A model generated the notes under the pieces. That model made no database searches and was not told the origin of the DNA. It was given only the letters and a program-made list of their open reading frames with translations. 64,000 nt of DNA from Thalassia testudinum (taxonomy: Eukaryota > Streptophyta > Magnoliopsida > Alismatales > Hydrocharitaceae), in the NCBI GenBank assembly GCA_037157565.1, contig JAZHRO010000012.1, forward strand, positions 54,613,501 through 54,677,500, read 5' to 3'. Below, piece by piece: positions 22,725 through 35,600 of the stretch. A program made the position numbers and the translations under genes. Each line of letters opens with the position of its first letter. Within the stretch, counting starts at the first letter, position 1.

Positions 22725-24018
22725 TGATGAGGTGTGACTCATTATAGCTAAAAAGCCTAAATTAAGCTAGAAACTAGGTTAAACACTACATAATTAACAC
22801 ATGAAATGGGTTAAGTATGGGAATTAACAGAAATGACCTAAAACAGCAAATTTGTGTTAAAAATGCAAAATTAGGTCATAAAATGAGATATTCTATTCAT
22901 TAATACAAATTGATGATCCAATTACAAATTGAACACACATTTGGGTTCAAAAGTTCAAATCAAACGTGAAAGTATGTTTTTAAATGTTCAATTATGCATC
23001 AATAAAAACTTTGTTGCATTTGAACATCATTAGAACATTGCATTTAGAGTTTTACATATAGGTCTTTAGTACATAACATTTTTATACGTTTAAAGCCCTC
23101 AAGGACCTATTTGCAAGCTGTCAGGGGCCTATTTAATAACATCCAAGGACTACGCTGCTTTAGATTCCTCCACTTACGGGTTTCTTCACAATTCCCCTAC
23201 CGTTTCGATATAAGGGCTTCTTCACAAAATCTCCTAAACACCTGCAGTCGTCGTTTCACTGTAGCATGAAGAACTTGAGCCATCACAGTCGTCGCGCTCG
23301 TGTATCCTTGCTCTACAGTTGATCCCTACCTAACCTTCTCACGCTTTCATGCGTAGAATCACCACCCTCTCCAGATCTAATCTAGCATGTATGATTTGGT
23401 TTAACTTTCCCACGCCTCCACGTAGCTCGCATCCATCGTCAAAACCCTTTTCACCTAATCTTACCTCGCGGTGTCTTGATCCACTTTAGCACTAACTTAA
23501 ACACCTTCAGAGCTCCTTACGCGCACATCGACTCCCTCCCCCACTGAGTTGATCATCGTCCACTCTCTAGCTCTTCTTCCTCCTTCATCAACTGCGCCTG
23601 TGATAGGGATGTGGTTCTTCCAACTCATATTTTGTCATTGTAGTGACCAGTTGTAGCCTAGGGGCCTCATTCCTCGTTGGAGACCTTGTCATCCTCTTTC
23701 ATCGCCACAACAACCTGCTGTGGATCCAGGCATCCCATTTGTCCACTTAGCTAGGATTTTTAATGCTTTCAGAGATTAGATTTACTGTTTTCTAGAAGTA
23801 GAATTAGTTAGAAACTCACTGATGAACTATTAGTTTAGAATAGATTTAGCTAGAATCAACTTCACCCTCTCTGATCAATTCAAATTAGAGAGGTGTTTTC
23901 CCACTTCCACCTCGACTCATAAATCTCCCTCTTCACTCCACAATCCACATTCACTGATCTACCTATGGTTTCAATCACTTGAACACACAATCCACGTTAG
24001 CTGATTTAGATATGAAGT
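22725..24018 (+). repeat. Element E 3' LTR, first part
   Basis: Begins TGATGAGGTGTGACTCAT right after the polypurine tract, a degenerate form of the hairpin start. It is interrupted at 24018 by element C (GAAGT duplication at 24014-24018). A piece at about 23865-23895 (CTCTCTGATCAATTCAAATT) is matched on the opposite strand near 49480, showing a second copy of this LTR type downstream. No gene is supported inside. Confidence 0.78.
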
Positions 24019-26863
24019 TGATGAGAACCTCATCATGAGCCCCAACCAGCTCATTTTGACCTAAGAAAGTGAACAAAAGCTCCTACATAACCTAAAAGAA
24101 GGCCTAATTTAAGGGATTACTATTCTGGGAAGAAAACATGAACTAAAGGATAAAACTACAATTTTACCATTATAGTATATCAACGGAATTTCTCAAGAGC
24201 TAAACATAAGTCAATTGGACTTAATAAGAGGAAAAGTAGAATGGTTCAGTTAGAAAAGGGTTATTGTGAGGTTTAACAATTAAATGACATTCTATAACCC
24301 TAAAACAAACCCACTTAATTTCACAAGGTTCTGGTTAGGATAAAAATCAACTAAATCCTCTGAAATTCATGGAAAAATATCCTCTAAGACTTAGAACCTT
24401 CAATTTGGCCTTTGGATCCTATTTTGACCTAGATAGGGGTCCTACCTTAGTATTTGACCAAATTTAGGTTTTTGTGCAAAATGTCCAGTCAAACGTGGTC
24501 AAACCTAAAATCCAACTTTACCAGTGGATTCCTTAGGTCTAAATTAGGTTTGTACCAAAATTTAGGCTTAAGGGAAGGTCACCTTGACCTACTTTGTAAA
24601 ATGGTCCACCCAATTACATTCTGGCCCTTAACTTTTGAAAACCCTTACGCAGACCCCCCTATCTTCCTCGCCACTCTTTGCATTTAGGTCCCTCTACCAT
24701 TACTGCGGAGGAATCCTCCTCCAGCACGGATTTGAGGAGGATTTCTGCCCAAATCCTCAGAGATCTCCCAGATTTGGAAGGGAGATTCTTTGAGGAATTC
24801 CCTACCATTTGAACATGATCCTAGGATTCGATTCACACCCAATCTCTCGTGCGAACGCTCGAGAGATATGGGTATCTCATGGATTTCCTACTCTGACGAG
24901 GTTGCCATGCTTGGAAGCTTGCCTTCCAAGCACATGGCCCTCCACCAGTGCCCATAAAAGATGCCCCAGATCCTCCCAGCCAGCTTAAGCTTGAATTGGC
25001 CTGAGAATTCCCCCAGATTTCTTCCTCCCTCTTCTCCGGCCAACTGCCCGCAAGCTTCGGCAATCCCTCCTCCCTCCTCTCGTCACTCTGCCACAATAAT
25101 AGTGGTAGAGTTATCTCCGCCTTGCTCTTCCGCATCGGGCCGTACCCGCGTGCGCCTCTCCGACCCCTTCCTCGTCACCGTTATCCTTACCTCAGGGTCT
25201 TCTTCCTCGACGACGGCACATACGCGCCGCTCGTCCCCTCTTCCTCCCCTTAGTTTAGCTACTCGCGGATAAGTCCCCTTCTCCCACTCTTCATTTTCCC
25301 TTATTCAATTTCATAAAATACCCCTCGATAGCCACTGTCCACCTCTGTCTCCCTCATCTCCAGCCGACCACCAGCGAGACGAATCCATCACTCCCCCACT
25401 CCACACTCCTCGCCACCTACCTCATCACCTTCGCCATCACTCATTGATCATCCTCTGCCCCTTCACCAACCGCCACACACGCCCTACACCTTCACTCGAC
25501 ACACGCACCTTCATGACCACAGAGCGACCTAGGCACACACTCCTAGGCCATCTTACGACCAGCCAACCACCGTCTCACCTTCGCCGTGACACGGCGAAGA
25601 TCCCCAAGGCATTTGACGAGGCCGCGAGGCCATATTAGTGTGTTTCAGGTTTTGAGCCTTCGCCGCCATTAGCGAAGGCGTGAAGCAGCAAGCTTGCGTT
25701 CTCCAGGTCATCCCACTTCAGGTAGAAGCATCCCAGGTGCGCAGAACCCTCCTGCGAACCTTCCGCACCTGGTAATTAGAAGCATTCGCGACTGCAGCTG
25801 CCTCAATTAGACGAGTGTCTTCCTTGCAGGCGCGCGAAGAAGCAGGAGGGACTTTAGTCCCACCTCGAAAACACTTGGCGCAAGTGCATGTTTTTATTAT
25901 TTTTGTGTTTCTCTCTTAGCGCCTTAAGTAACACGAGGTGAGGTCCCTCGCCCACGCCCCTGCCTCGTCCGCGACGCACACCCAAGCAGACCTGGTACCC
26001 GACCCATATACCCTACACTCCTCGCGCACCACCCACATCGGTGCACTTGGACCTGGGCACACGTAACCCGACTCGTATACCCGATTGGCTGGCTCTAGGA
26101 GAGCAAAGAGAGAAATAGAGAGAGAGCGACACAGGGGAGGGTAGGGGTAGGTTTTGCTCTATGCTGTGCAGGGAAAGAAGGAGAAGGAAGAAGAGGCTAA
26201 GGAAGAAAGTTAAAGGCAAGAGCGCGGAAGAAAGAAGAAGGTACTGCTGAAGAAATAAGGACTTAGAAGTTGAAGGCAGGAGCAGCTAAAGAATGAAGGA
26301 AGAAGCACTGTAGCTGCAGAAGCAGAGGTTGAAGAAGGAAGAAAGACTTGAAGGTAGAAGGAGAAGCCAAGGGCTGAAAGCAGAAGGAAGAAGGAAGTAG
26401 AGGTGCGGCCAAGTAGAGAATCAAAGGTGGAGGAAAGCTAAGGAAACAAGAGAAGAAAAAGAAGAAAGAAGAAGGCAGAAGAAGAAGAGTGGCCGCAGAG
26501 AAAGCAAGGAGAAATCAGAAAGAGAGAAGGAAGAAATAAGAAGAACAAAGAAAGCAAAAATTGAGAAAGCTCTACACTGTAGCATCAAAGACTTAAGACG
26601 TCTGATTTTACATTAGATGTCCATCTTTACATTTTTTTGAGCTTTTATATACATTGAAACCGTTTTTATTGCTTCATAATTTGATTAGTCATTACATTTT
26701 ATTAAATTGTAAGTTGTGATCTTAGTTTTTAAAGATCAATTTGCTCCCTGTGTTCGACCTCGGATACCTAGGTTTTCGAGTAATAAATTCTTATTTGTTT
26801 TCGAGGTGATTTCATTTATACTGCAATGAACATCTTTTAAAAATTGATTTCGCCCTGTCAACA
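24019..26863 (+). repeat. 5' LTR of element C (2845 bp)
   Basis: Starts TGATGAGAACCTCATCA and ends CTGTCAACA. It has the same internal order as the A LTR: degenerate TATA (CATAAAA, 24953), USE-like site at 25857, conserved GGTGAGGTCCC block from 25937, purine-rich tract 26160-26570, GACGTC motif near 26598, and a GCTCCCTGTGTTCGACCTCG U5 block near 26742. Confidence 0.92.
25857..25900 (+). promoter_or_regulatory. USE-like site plus A/T box at 24-nt spacing (C 5' LTR)
   Basis: GTCCCACCTCG (25857-25867, one mismatch to RTCCCACATCG) is followed after 24 nt by TTTTATTAT (from 25892). The GGGACTTTAGTCCC stretch around it is an inverted repeat. Confidence 0.4.
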
Positions 26864-26866
26864 TTT

Positions 26867-26884
26867 TGGCGTCGTTGCCAGAGA
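26867..26884 (+). other. Primer binding site of element C
   Basis: TGGCGTCGTTGCCAGAGA, 3 nt after the LTR end. It is a mutated form of the tRNA-Asp-type PBS of element A, with changes at C/G positions typical of old methylated copies. Confidence 0.8.
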
Positions 26885-27691
26885 GAAACGAGCATTTTAG
26901 AAACTTTGATCACAACCTCTAATTCAGTACTGACTTAATCTCTCTCTTTTGCTATGTTTGTTTTAGGGGAAGAAAAGGAAAGAAAAGCAGCCGAACAACA
27001 ACCACACCAAGAAACAAGTAAACTTTCATTAGCCCTCTCTCTTAATCCCCTCAAAGTCTAAAAAGGAAAAACAAAGAAAAATCAATTTAGAGCTACTTGC
27101 TTCCATATTTAGTAATTCACCAAAGTTGCCTGATTTTCATTTCAACACATTTTGAATTGCACATCCAATTAAAGTAACTAGGGCAAAAACCTTCTTGATT
27201 GAGCACTAAATACCAATTTTTGAGGCAACTAAATTAGACCAAATAGAGCCAACCTAAGGATTTCAATCTAGGGTTTTAGAGACACATCTTCTTTTAAGCA
27301 AAGAATCAAAAATTTCGAAAGGAGGTGTGCCTAAGCCTTGTTTGAAAAGATCTATCCAAGAGAAATCCTAAGCAAATCAGGCTCTTAATCCATTTGAACC
27401 CTAAAAGAAAGGACCTAAAAGCTTTCAAAAGAATAAAAAGGTAAAGTTGACCCTTTGGGTCAACCAACCTTAAAATTAGGTCACTTTTTGCACTCAAAAG
27501 ACCTAAAGTTCAAGTGGAACCCTAAGCACCTTGATCTTAATTAAATAAAAGGTAGACTTAAGAGGTCAAGGTCCCCATTCTGGTCTACTTGGAATCTCAG
27601 TGACAAGAGAGGTCGGGTGGGGGAAACCTTGTAACTTGTGAGGACGCTCTACCGTGTAGGGATCTTTGCGGGACTCTCCTTCTCTGGCTGC
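26885..27691 (+). other. Element C leader, first part
   Basis: Untranslated leader homologous to 13024-13850 of A. It is interrupted by solo LTR D after GCTGC (27687-27691) and continues at 30481-30763 up to the gag ATG. No coding frame is supported. Confidence 0.78.
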
Positions 27692-29502
27692 TGATGAGAA
27701 CCTCATCATAAGCCATAACTAGCTCATTTTGACCTAATACAAAGGATAAAAGCTCCTACATAACTTAGCAAAGGGCTTAAATTGAGGAATAAGTGTTCTG
27801 AGAAGAAAACATGAAATAAAGGTTAAAAATTGCAATTTCACCATTGCAATACATAAACAGAATTTCTTAGAAATCGAACATAGGTCAAATGATCTAAATA
27901 AGATAAAAGTGGGTTGAATCAATCAGAAATGGGTTCATGTGCAATTTAAGAATCAAATGACAATCTGTAACCCTAAAACAAGTCCACTTCAATTCACGTG
28001 GTTCGAGGTAAGGTAAAAATCAACTAAACCCTCTAAAATTCATAGAAAAATAATCTCTAGGGTTTAGGACTTTCAATTTGGCCTTAGGAACCCATTTTGA
28101 CCTATATTGAGAACCATGCCCAATTAATAACTTAATTTGGGTTTTTACGTAAATTGGCTGGTCAAACAAGGTCTGACCTAGAAATAAATTTTACCATTAA
28201 AATCCTTAGGTCACATTTAGTCATGCATAAAAACTTGAGCCTAAGAAGAGACCTTCTTGACCGACTTTACGTTTTGGTCCTCAGCTTTTGAAACCCTCAC
28301 ATTTTGGCCCCTAACTCTCCTTCGTTCTTTGCATTTAGGTCCCTCCTGCAAAACCTGAGCAGCACCATGCTCCGGCAACCTTGCGCGGAGCATGGCGCTG
28401 CGCAGGGTAAGGGGGGGCCTGCCAAGTCAAATGGGGGTGCCCTGCGTCGTCAGCCGTCGCAGAAACACCCCCCTGATGGCTGCAACCACCCATACCGGCC
28501 GTGCGAACACACGGACGGTATGGGCCTCCTTCCTCCGGCGTCCTTCAGCGAGGGAGACACGTCGTCTCCCTCCGCCCTCCTCTCTGATTCTGCCCCTATA
28601 AATACCCCCGTCGCTCCGCCGTTCTTCCCAGCTCGAATCTGACGGAGATACCCCCTCAGTTCCTCTCTTCCCACTCCGACAGACGCCCCCTTGCTCCGGC
28701 GGTTTCTCCTCCTCCTCCTCGTTGCTCTGCTGCAATACCAGCAGCAGAGCCACCTTCCTGATTCTCCTCCGCGTCGCGCAATACCGGCGCGTGCTGCCTC
28801 TGCCCCGTCGTCGCCGCCGTCCTCCCCCACTGGGCATTTCTTCTCCAGCTCCGGTAGGTACGAGCCGGCAGCCTCTTCGTCCCCTTCGTCACTTTAGCTA
28901 GGTTATAATTAGTCTTCTCTATCCCCTCTCTCTTTTTCCCTGCTATTTTTATCTAATTACCCCTCGACCGCGCCTAATCACCCTCACCTTCTCCACCTCC
29001 GGCCATACTCCGGCGACCTGCTCCCATCACTCCAGCAACCCACACGGCTCGCCGACCCCCGCAGAAGCTTTGCCTCCTCACCCTGATCATCCTCCGCCCT
29101 TCCACTTCCCCCAAATCGCCCTCTGCAACTCCACCGAACACACCCATTTCCCAACCCGCAGCTTGACCTAGGGCGGCCCTTAGGCTCCACCCCACCACCT
29201 GCAGACCCCCCGACCACCTTCGCTGTGCCACGGCGAAGGTCCTCCGCATATTTGATTAGGCCGAGAGGCTGTGCTGTTGTAGACAGGTGTTGCGCCCGCC
29301 ATCGCCATTGCTGAGCAGCGAAGCTCCTTCGACCTGCTGCTCCAGGCGCGCCGCGCCCAGGTCACGCTCCCAGGCTGTGTGAGGTATTTTCGCGAAGCGC
29401 CAGGCTGCAGTTGAGGCGAAGCCCTCGCGCGAAGCCCTCACACGAAGCCTCGACTGCCGCTGCTTCCTCCGCGCAGGCATCCAAATTGGGGTGGGACATT
29501 TA

Positions 29503-29544
29503 GTCCCACCTCGGAAACTCACCAAGGCAAGCAAGCGCTTAAAG
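29503..29544 (+). promoter_or_regulatory. USE-like site plus TTAAA box at 24-nt spacing (LTR D)
   Basis: GTCCCACCTCG (29503-29513), a 24-nt gap, then CTTAAAG (29538-29544). It is preceded by GTGGGAC, giving an inverted repeat around TTTA. Same arrangement as in A and C. Confidence 0.38.
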
Positions 29545-29788
29545 GCAAAAAGTGCCTTAAGCTGTTTGCCTCAGATCACGGGGTGAGGTCCCCTTCACCC
29601 ACCCGATTACCCGGCCTCGTCCGCGCTCACGCCCCGCGGACCTGGCCCGACCCGACTAAGCCCGACTTGCACTCCTCGCCCACTACCGCACGCCGGTGGG
29701 CCTGGACCCAGGCACGACCCGTGTACCCGGTTACCCAGTTTCTCTGGGAGGCTTTCCTAAGAGTGAATTGTGAGAGAGAGAGAGACGC

Positions 29789-29810
29789 GGGGGGGGGGGG
29801 GGGGGGGGGG
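29789..29810 (+). repeat. Homopolymer run of 22 G
   Basis: Uninterrupted G run after GAGAGAGACGC, within the transcribed part of LTR D. The matching place in A and C reads only GGGACGGGGGTAGG or GGGGAGGGTAGG, so the run is an expansion or an assembly error. Confidence 0.9.
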
Positions 29811-30763
29811 AGGGTAGAATAGGTTTTGCCCTCTGACATGTAAACCGTGAAGTGTGCAGGCACAGGTGAAGAAGAAGGACTGCGGAAGAAAAAGAAGAAG
29901 AAGGAAGCTGAGGAAGACACTGTAGCTTCAGCAGTTAAGTCGTCTGATTGGGAAAATCAGACGACGTCCTGAAGGCAACCAAGAAGAGAAGAAGAAAAAG
30001 GAAGAAAGGTGAAGACCAAGGAAGGAAGAAAAGAAGAAGCAGAAGGAGAAGGCTAAGGCGCAAGAGAAGAGAAGAAGAAGGAGAGAGCAGGACCGCAAAG
30101 GATACGCCTTGAAGAAGATCTGAAGAAAGAAAGAAGAAGAAGAAAAAGAAAGAAGACAAAGAAGAGACGCACAAGGAAGAAGAGGAGAAGAAATAGAATA
30201 ACCCCGCAAGAGAAGAGAAGCAAGAGTCAGAGAGAAGAGAAGACAAAGAGGAAGAAAGAAGAGAAGCAGAAGAAGCCAAATTTCCATCTCTCTCTCTCTC
30301 TTTATTTTTGTAATAAGAAGAAACACTGTACTTCTAGAATACGACTTGCTCCCTGAGTTCGACCTCGGGAACTCTTTTATTTTCCGAGTAAAAAATATAT
30401 CTGTAATGATGGCAATAGCTAGTTGTACTACAACGTAATTTCTACAACAAAACCTAGTTATCGGCTTCGTCATCAGCTGCCTAGGTATTTCTCAAGTGAA
30501 CGGCCTTTCTGACTAAGGGGTATCATCCGCCCCAAACCTCTATAGTCACCCAACATTTTTTGGGTGTCTCGATTGGGTCTAGCACATTCTGATCTCATCA
30601 AATCCTTTGGTGCATGGTTGGTAGGAGGTCCTTAAGACTATCCTTAAGACCTCCCTTAGAAATTCACTCTCGCTGAGGCCAAGCCTCAATGCCCTTGTTT
30701 GTGTAGCAACCCCACCACATAGATCTTTCCTCTGATTCAGAACCAAGTTCTCCTTCTTCCATC

Positions 30764-32612
30764 ATGGCGCAACCCATTGAAGAAGAGAACAACCTTGAGC
30801 ACCAACTTCAGTGCCTAAATGATCTCTTCCAAAACTTTGTAAACCCGCCACAACGTCCTATGATGCGAGATCACTATAATCTCGTTGTGGTGGCAATCGA
30901 GCCTCGAGTCCGAATCCCAGCTGAAGGTCCTAATTCTGAACTCAAGCCCAATATGATTCATGCCATACCAAAATTCCATGAGCTTAACTCCGAGGATCCA
31001 TTCCATCACATTAAGCAACTCAAACATCTGGCCCAGACCATCGGGTCAGATGCACAAAACTGGGATATTCTACTCATGAAGATGTTTTCTTTCTCCCTCA
31101 TGGACAAGGCGGCTCATTGGTATCAAACTCAGACTCGTCCGATCAGCACATGGGATGAACTTCAGTCTGAATTTTTGAAGAAGTTCTTCCCCGTTGGCTG
31201 GACAAATGTCTTGCACCACCAGATCACTCATTTCACTTAGCAATCGGGAGAACCTCTTCATGAGGCATGGGATCGATTCTTAGATCTCATGTGAAAGTGC
31301 CTCCATTACGAAGTTCCTAAATGGGAACAAGTCCAGTCTTTTTACCAGGGACTCCATAAAGACATTCGATTATTTGTCAATGCAACCTGCGGAGGAAGCA
31401 TCATGGGTCAACATGAGGATACGGTGTGGGAGATTCTCGAAAATATGTGCGAGAACTCCATCAATAATGACTCCATGGGCTTATTTGACCGGACGAATGC
31501 CCACGCATCGACGAATCTTAGGGGAGTACATGAGACATAGGGCCTGTCCACATCCGTCAACTTGGAACTAATGGCCAGTCGGTTGGACAAGGTCTCTATC
31601 ATAGAGAAGAAGGTGGACAAGTTGACTCGAAATCTGCAGCGAGCCACCTCTGCGCAGAACTCTTTTGCACGGCCACCTCTTGTGAGGGAAACTATGCAGA
31701 ACATCTATCACCAATCTTCTCAGGGGATGGACCCGTATCCACCCTCGTCTGACTCTCGGATCGGAAGAACCTTCAATCCACTCTATTCTAATTGGGGGAA
31801 TTCTGAACCCTCGTATTCTGACTTTCCTGAGGCTCCTCAGACCTGCGAGGACCTCAACGCCATCCAGAATGACCCATTCTCCAATACCTACAACCCTGGA
31901 TGGCGAAATCATCCCAACTTCCAGTGGATGGGAAATTCTCAGATTCAAAGACCACCTTATCAACCCCGTCCACAAGTTCCTCATCCATATTAGCCGCCTC
32001 ATCCTCAGCCCAACCCCACCTATCAATCTGGGCCAAACCAGGATCAAATGACTCTTATCCATCAAGCACTGGCTGACATTCAAAAGACGAATGCGGCAAT
32101 GCAGAAACAACACAAGGACGAGATCACAGAGGTTCTCAATCAACTCGTCCAGATGGCGACTTCCCACCAACCTGGCACCCTTCCTTCACAACCTCTGTGA
32201 AACCAAAATAACGTGCCGACCCAGAGGCCGTTATGAACCCAAATCCAGGCCCCTTTTGTTCCATCACCTGACGGGATGGAAGTTTCGACATCTTATGTGG
32301 TATTTCAGTAGCAGCCACCCATCTACCAAACCTAAACCAAAACCAGGTAGGATTAAACTTTGTAACAACTCGTAGTGGTAAAGCAACCCAAGATCCACAT
32401 TATCTAAACCACTCCAAGCCTGGTAGTAACCCAAGCCTTAGGATAGTTATCCAGGATACCCCTATCCCAGATCAAGAACCTGGACGTATTCTAGAGGAAC
32501 CAACTAGGGTTCCATTTCCCGAGGCCTTGACCAAGGGAAAGAGGATAACCAAACCGGTGGCTCCTGAGGAGGATCTGGTCAAGCTCTTTGAATAGGTCCA
32601 GATAAACATCCC
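30764..32612 (+). pseudogene. gag: Element C gag, degenerate
   Basis: The start MAQPIEEENN at 30764 aligns with A's gag. KFHELNSEDPF, DKAAHWYQTQ and the FLKKFFP segment are preserved up to an in-frame stop at about 31240 (HFT-stop). Further stops follow around 31290, 31540 and 31990, and later shifts break the tail. The C-terminal TTRSGK-like and KLFE-stop-VQINIP segments are recognisable (32370-32612). Unlike A, the reading direction continues from here into protease. It shows that the 1-bp loss near 15150 in A is A-specific, since C keeps the other register there. Confidence 0.88.
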
Positions 32613-35600
32613 CTTGATGGATGCAATCCACCACGTACCGGCTTACGCACGATTTCTGAAAGACGTGTGTACACCCAAGCATAAGCTGTGAACCAAAAGT
32701 GGGAGTCCGGTCGTACTGTCAAAGTAAGCCAGCTCTGTAATCTTGAGTAAACTCCTACCCAAGGCTAAAGACCCAGGTACTCCCCTGATTTCGTGTAAAA
32801 TTGGTGAAACCCAATTTGACAAGGCATTGCTAGACCTAGGTGCCTCCATAAACCTAATACCTACTTCCCTCCTTGACCACCTTGAAGAATCTGAGCTTAA
32901 ACCGACAGAGGTGACATTGCAGTTAGCCGATCGATCCATCAAGTCACCTAAAGGAATACTCGAGGGTGTCATTGTTAGGGTATGGGATTTCTACTTCCCG
33001 ATGGATTTCATAGTTCTGAATATGGATGCACCTGAGAACCCAAGGGATACACCAATTATACTAGGGAGACCTTTTCTGGCCAATGCTAGGGCCAACATAA
33101 ACTGCGAGGAGGGCCAAATAGAATTAAAATTTGGGAACCAAACTCCGAAAATTGACATCTTTAAGGCCCAACAAGGGATTAATTGCGGCGTTATAGAGCA
33201 AATATGTGATATCAAAGCCATGGTTGATGAATCGCATGTTGACGACAACCTAATTATCCCCGATCAACCACCACAACATCAAAACCCGTAAACAGAGGAG
33301 TCTGAAGCTAATCTAGACACACCCATCACTCCTACCCTTGTCCCTGCTACACACCCTGAACCTCCCACTGCTGCTGATAATCTTGTCCTGGAACTCAAGC
33401 CCCTTCCCGATCATTTGAAATACGTCTTTTTGGATTCCAATCAGACGTTTCTTCTGATTATCAACTCCAGACTCACACCTGATCAGGAATCCCGTCTGAT
33501 TACTGTTCTCTAGCAACATTGTAGAGTTATTGGATGGACCCTCGATGACTTGACTGGCATAAGCCCCTCTTATTGCACACATCGAATCTACACAGAAGTG
33601 GGCGCACAACTTTCGCAAGAAATGTAGAGATGTTTAAACCATAATCTACAGGAGTTCGTGAAAAAGGAAATCATCAAGTGGTTAGATGTAGGGATCATCT
33701 ACCCGATCTCCGACAGTCGCTGGGTGAGTCCAATCCAAGTTGTGCCTAAGAAGGCCAGACTCACCATCATCACGGCTGAAATCGGAGAGGTCATATCGAC
33801 CCGAATAGCTAACTCGTGGAGAGCCTGCATTGATTACAGAAGACTCAATTCCTCCACGAAGGACCATTTCCCACTACCATTTATTGATCAAATCCTTAAA
33901 GAAACTAGCAGGAAATAAGTTCTTATGATTTCTTGACGGGTACTCCGGTTATAACCAAGTGGCAATCCATCTAGAGGACCAAGAAAAGACCACATTCACC
34001 TGCCCCTTTGGGACGTACATGTTCCGAAGGATGCCGTTCGGTCTCTACAATGCACCTGTGACTTTTTAGCTGAGCATGCTTGCCATATTCTCATATATGG
34101 TAGGTGATTATCTAGAAGTCTTCATGGATGACTTTTAAGTTTTTGGAGCATCATTTGACGATTGCCTCTAGCAGTTGGTCCAAATACTCAAGCGATGCAT
34201 TGACATGAATCTGGTTCTTTCCTGGGAAAAAAGACATTTCATGGTGCCTGAGGGAATCATCCTGGGACATTTGATTTCGAAGAAAGCCATCCAAGACAAT
34301 TGAGCCATGGTTAAATTGATTTCCAAACTCCCTATGCCTAGCTCGATCAAGGACATCTGATCTTTCTAGGGCACGTCAGTTTTTACCGTCGATTTATCCC
34401 TGATTTTTCAAAAATCGCGTGCCTCCTGACTACTCTTCTCTCTAAGGATGTACCTTTCGAAATCTCCAAGGAATGCACTCAAGCATTTGAGATCCTTCGT
34501 GACCGAGTTACCCAAGCCTCGATCCTACAGTCCCCTGATTGGTCTCAACCCTTTGAGATCATGTGCGATGCATCTGACTTCGCTGTAGGAGCGATTTTGG
34601 AGCAGAAAATTAACGAGAAACCCGTGGCCGTTTACTACGCTAGCAAAACACTAGACAAGGTTCAGCGTAACTACACGGTTACTGAGAAAGAGCTACTGGA
34701 TATAGTATTTCCCTAGAAAAATTCAGATCATACCTCCTAGGTTCCCATGTTATCATCTATTCGGATCACACAGCTGTGAGGCATCTCCTTGCAAAGAAGG
34801 ATGCGAAACCTCGATTAATCCGATGGATCTTGCTGTTGCAAGAATTTGACCTCAAGATTCGCGACAAAGCGGGAAAACATAACATGGTAGCTGATCACTT
34901 GTCTCGCCTTCCTTCTGAGATCATTGACCCTTCCAAACCCATCGCAGAACATTTTCCTGATGAACACCTCTTGACTATCGATACAAGGCTTCCATGGATT
35001 GCTAACATAGTAAACTACTTGGCATCACATCAGATCCCGTCCGATTGACTGAAGGCCAAGAAGGACAAATTGCATTCCGATGCCAAGTATTACCTTTGGG
35101 AAGACCTGTATCTATTCCGCATTGGTGCTGATCAAATTATCCGACGATGTGTCGCGGAAGCAGAAATCAAAGACATACTCTCTTTCTGCCATGACCAGGC
35201 ATGCGGTGGACATTTCTCAGGACACAAAACCACATCAAAAGTCCTCTAGTGTGGCTTTTACTGGCCCACAATTTTCAAGGATGCATACAATCACTGTAAG
35301 GCATGTACCCGTTGCCAAGACCTTGGGCAACATGAGCCATCGAGACATGATGCCTTTATAGCCAATTCTGGTATGCAAGATTTTTGGTATTTGGGAGATT
35401 GATTTTATGTGACCCTTCCCTATTTCGGACAGCTTCGAATACATCTTACTTGCTGTTGATTACGTGTCCAAGTGGATCGAAGCCATTCCAACCCGAACCA
35501 ATGATCACAAAGTTATTATCAAATTCATTCATTGAAACATCTTCTCAAGGTTCGGGATTCCACGAGCAATAATTTTCGATGGAGGGACCCATTTCATAAA

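Larger units (their letters stand above)
27692..30475 (+). mobile_element. Solo LTR D (2784 bp)
   Basis: Starts TGATGAGAACCTCATCA and ends TTCGTCATCA. GCTGC duplications lie at 27687-27691 and 30476-30480, and C's leader is restored when it is removed. There is no internal region, so it is a solo LTR from recombination between two LTRs. TATA box TATAAAT at 28597-28603, USE-like site at 29503, conserved block from 29582, a run of 22 G at 29789-29810, GA-rich tract 29860-30280, and paired GTCGTCTGAT / ATCAGACGAC near 29940-29966. The ends TGATG and CATCA are perfect inverted repeats. It belongs to the A/C family but is clearly diverged and G/C-richer. Confidence 0.92.
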
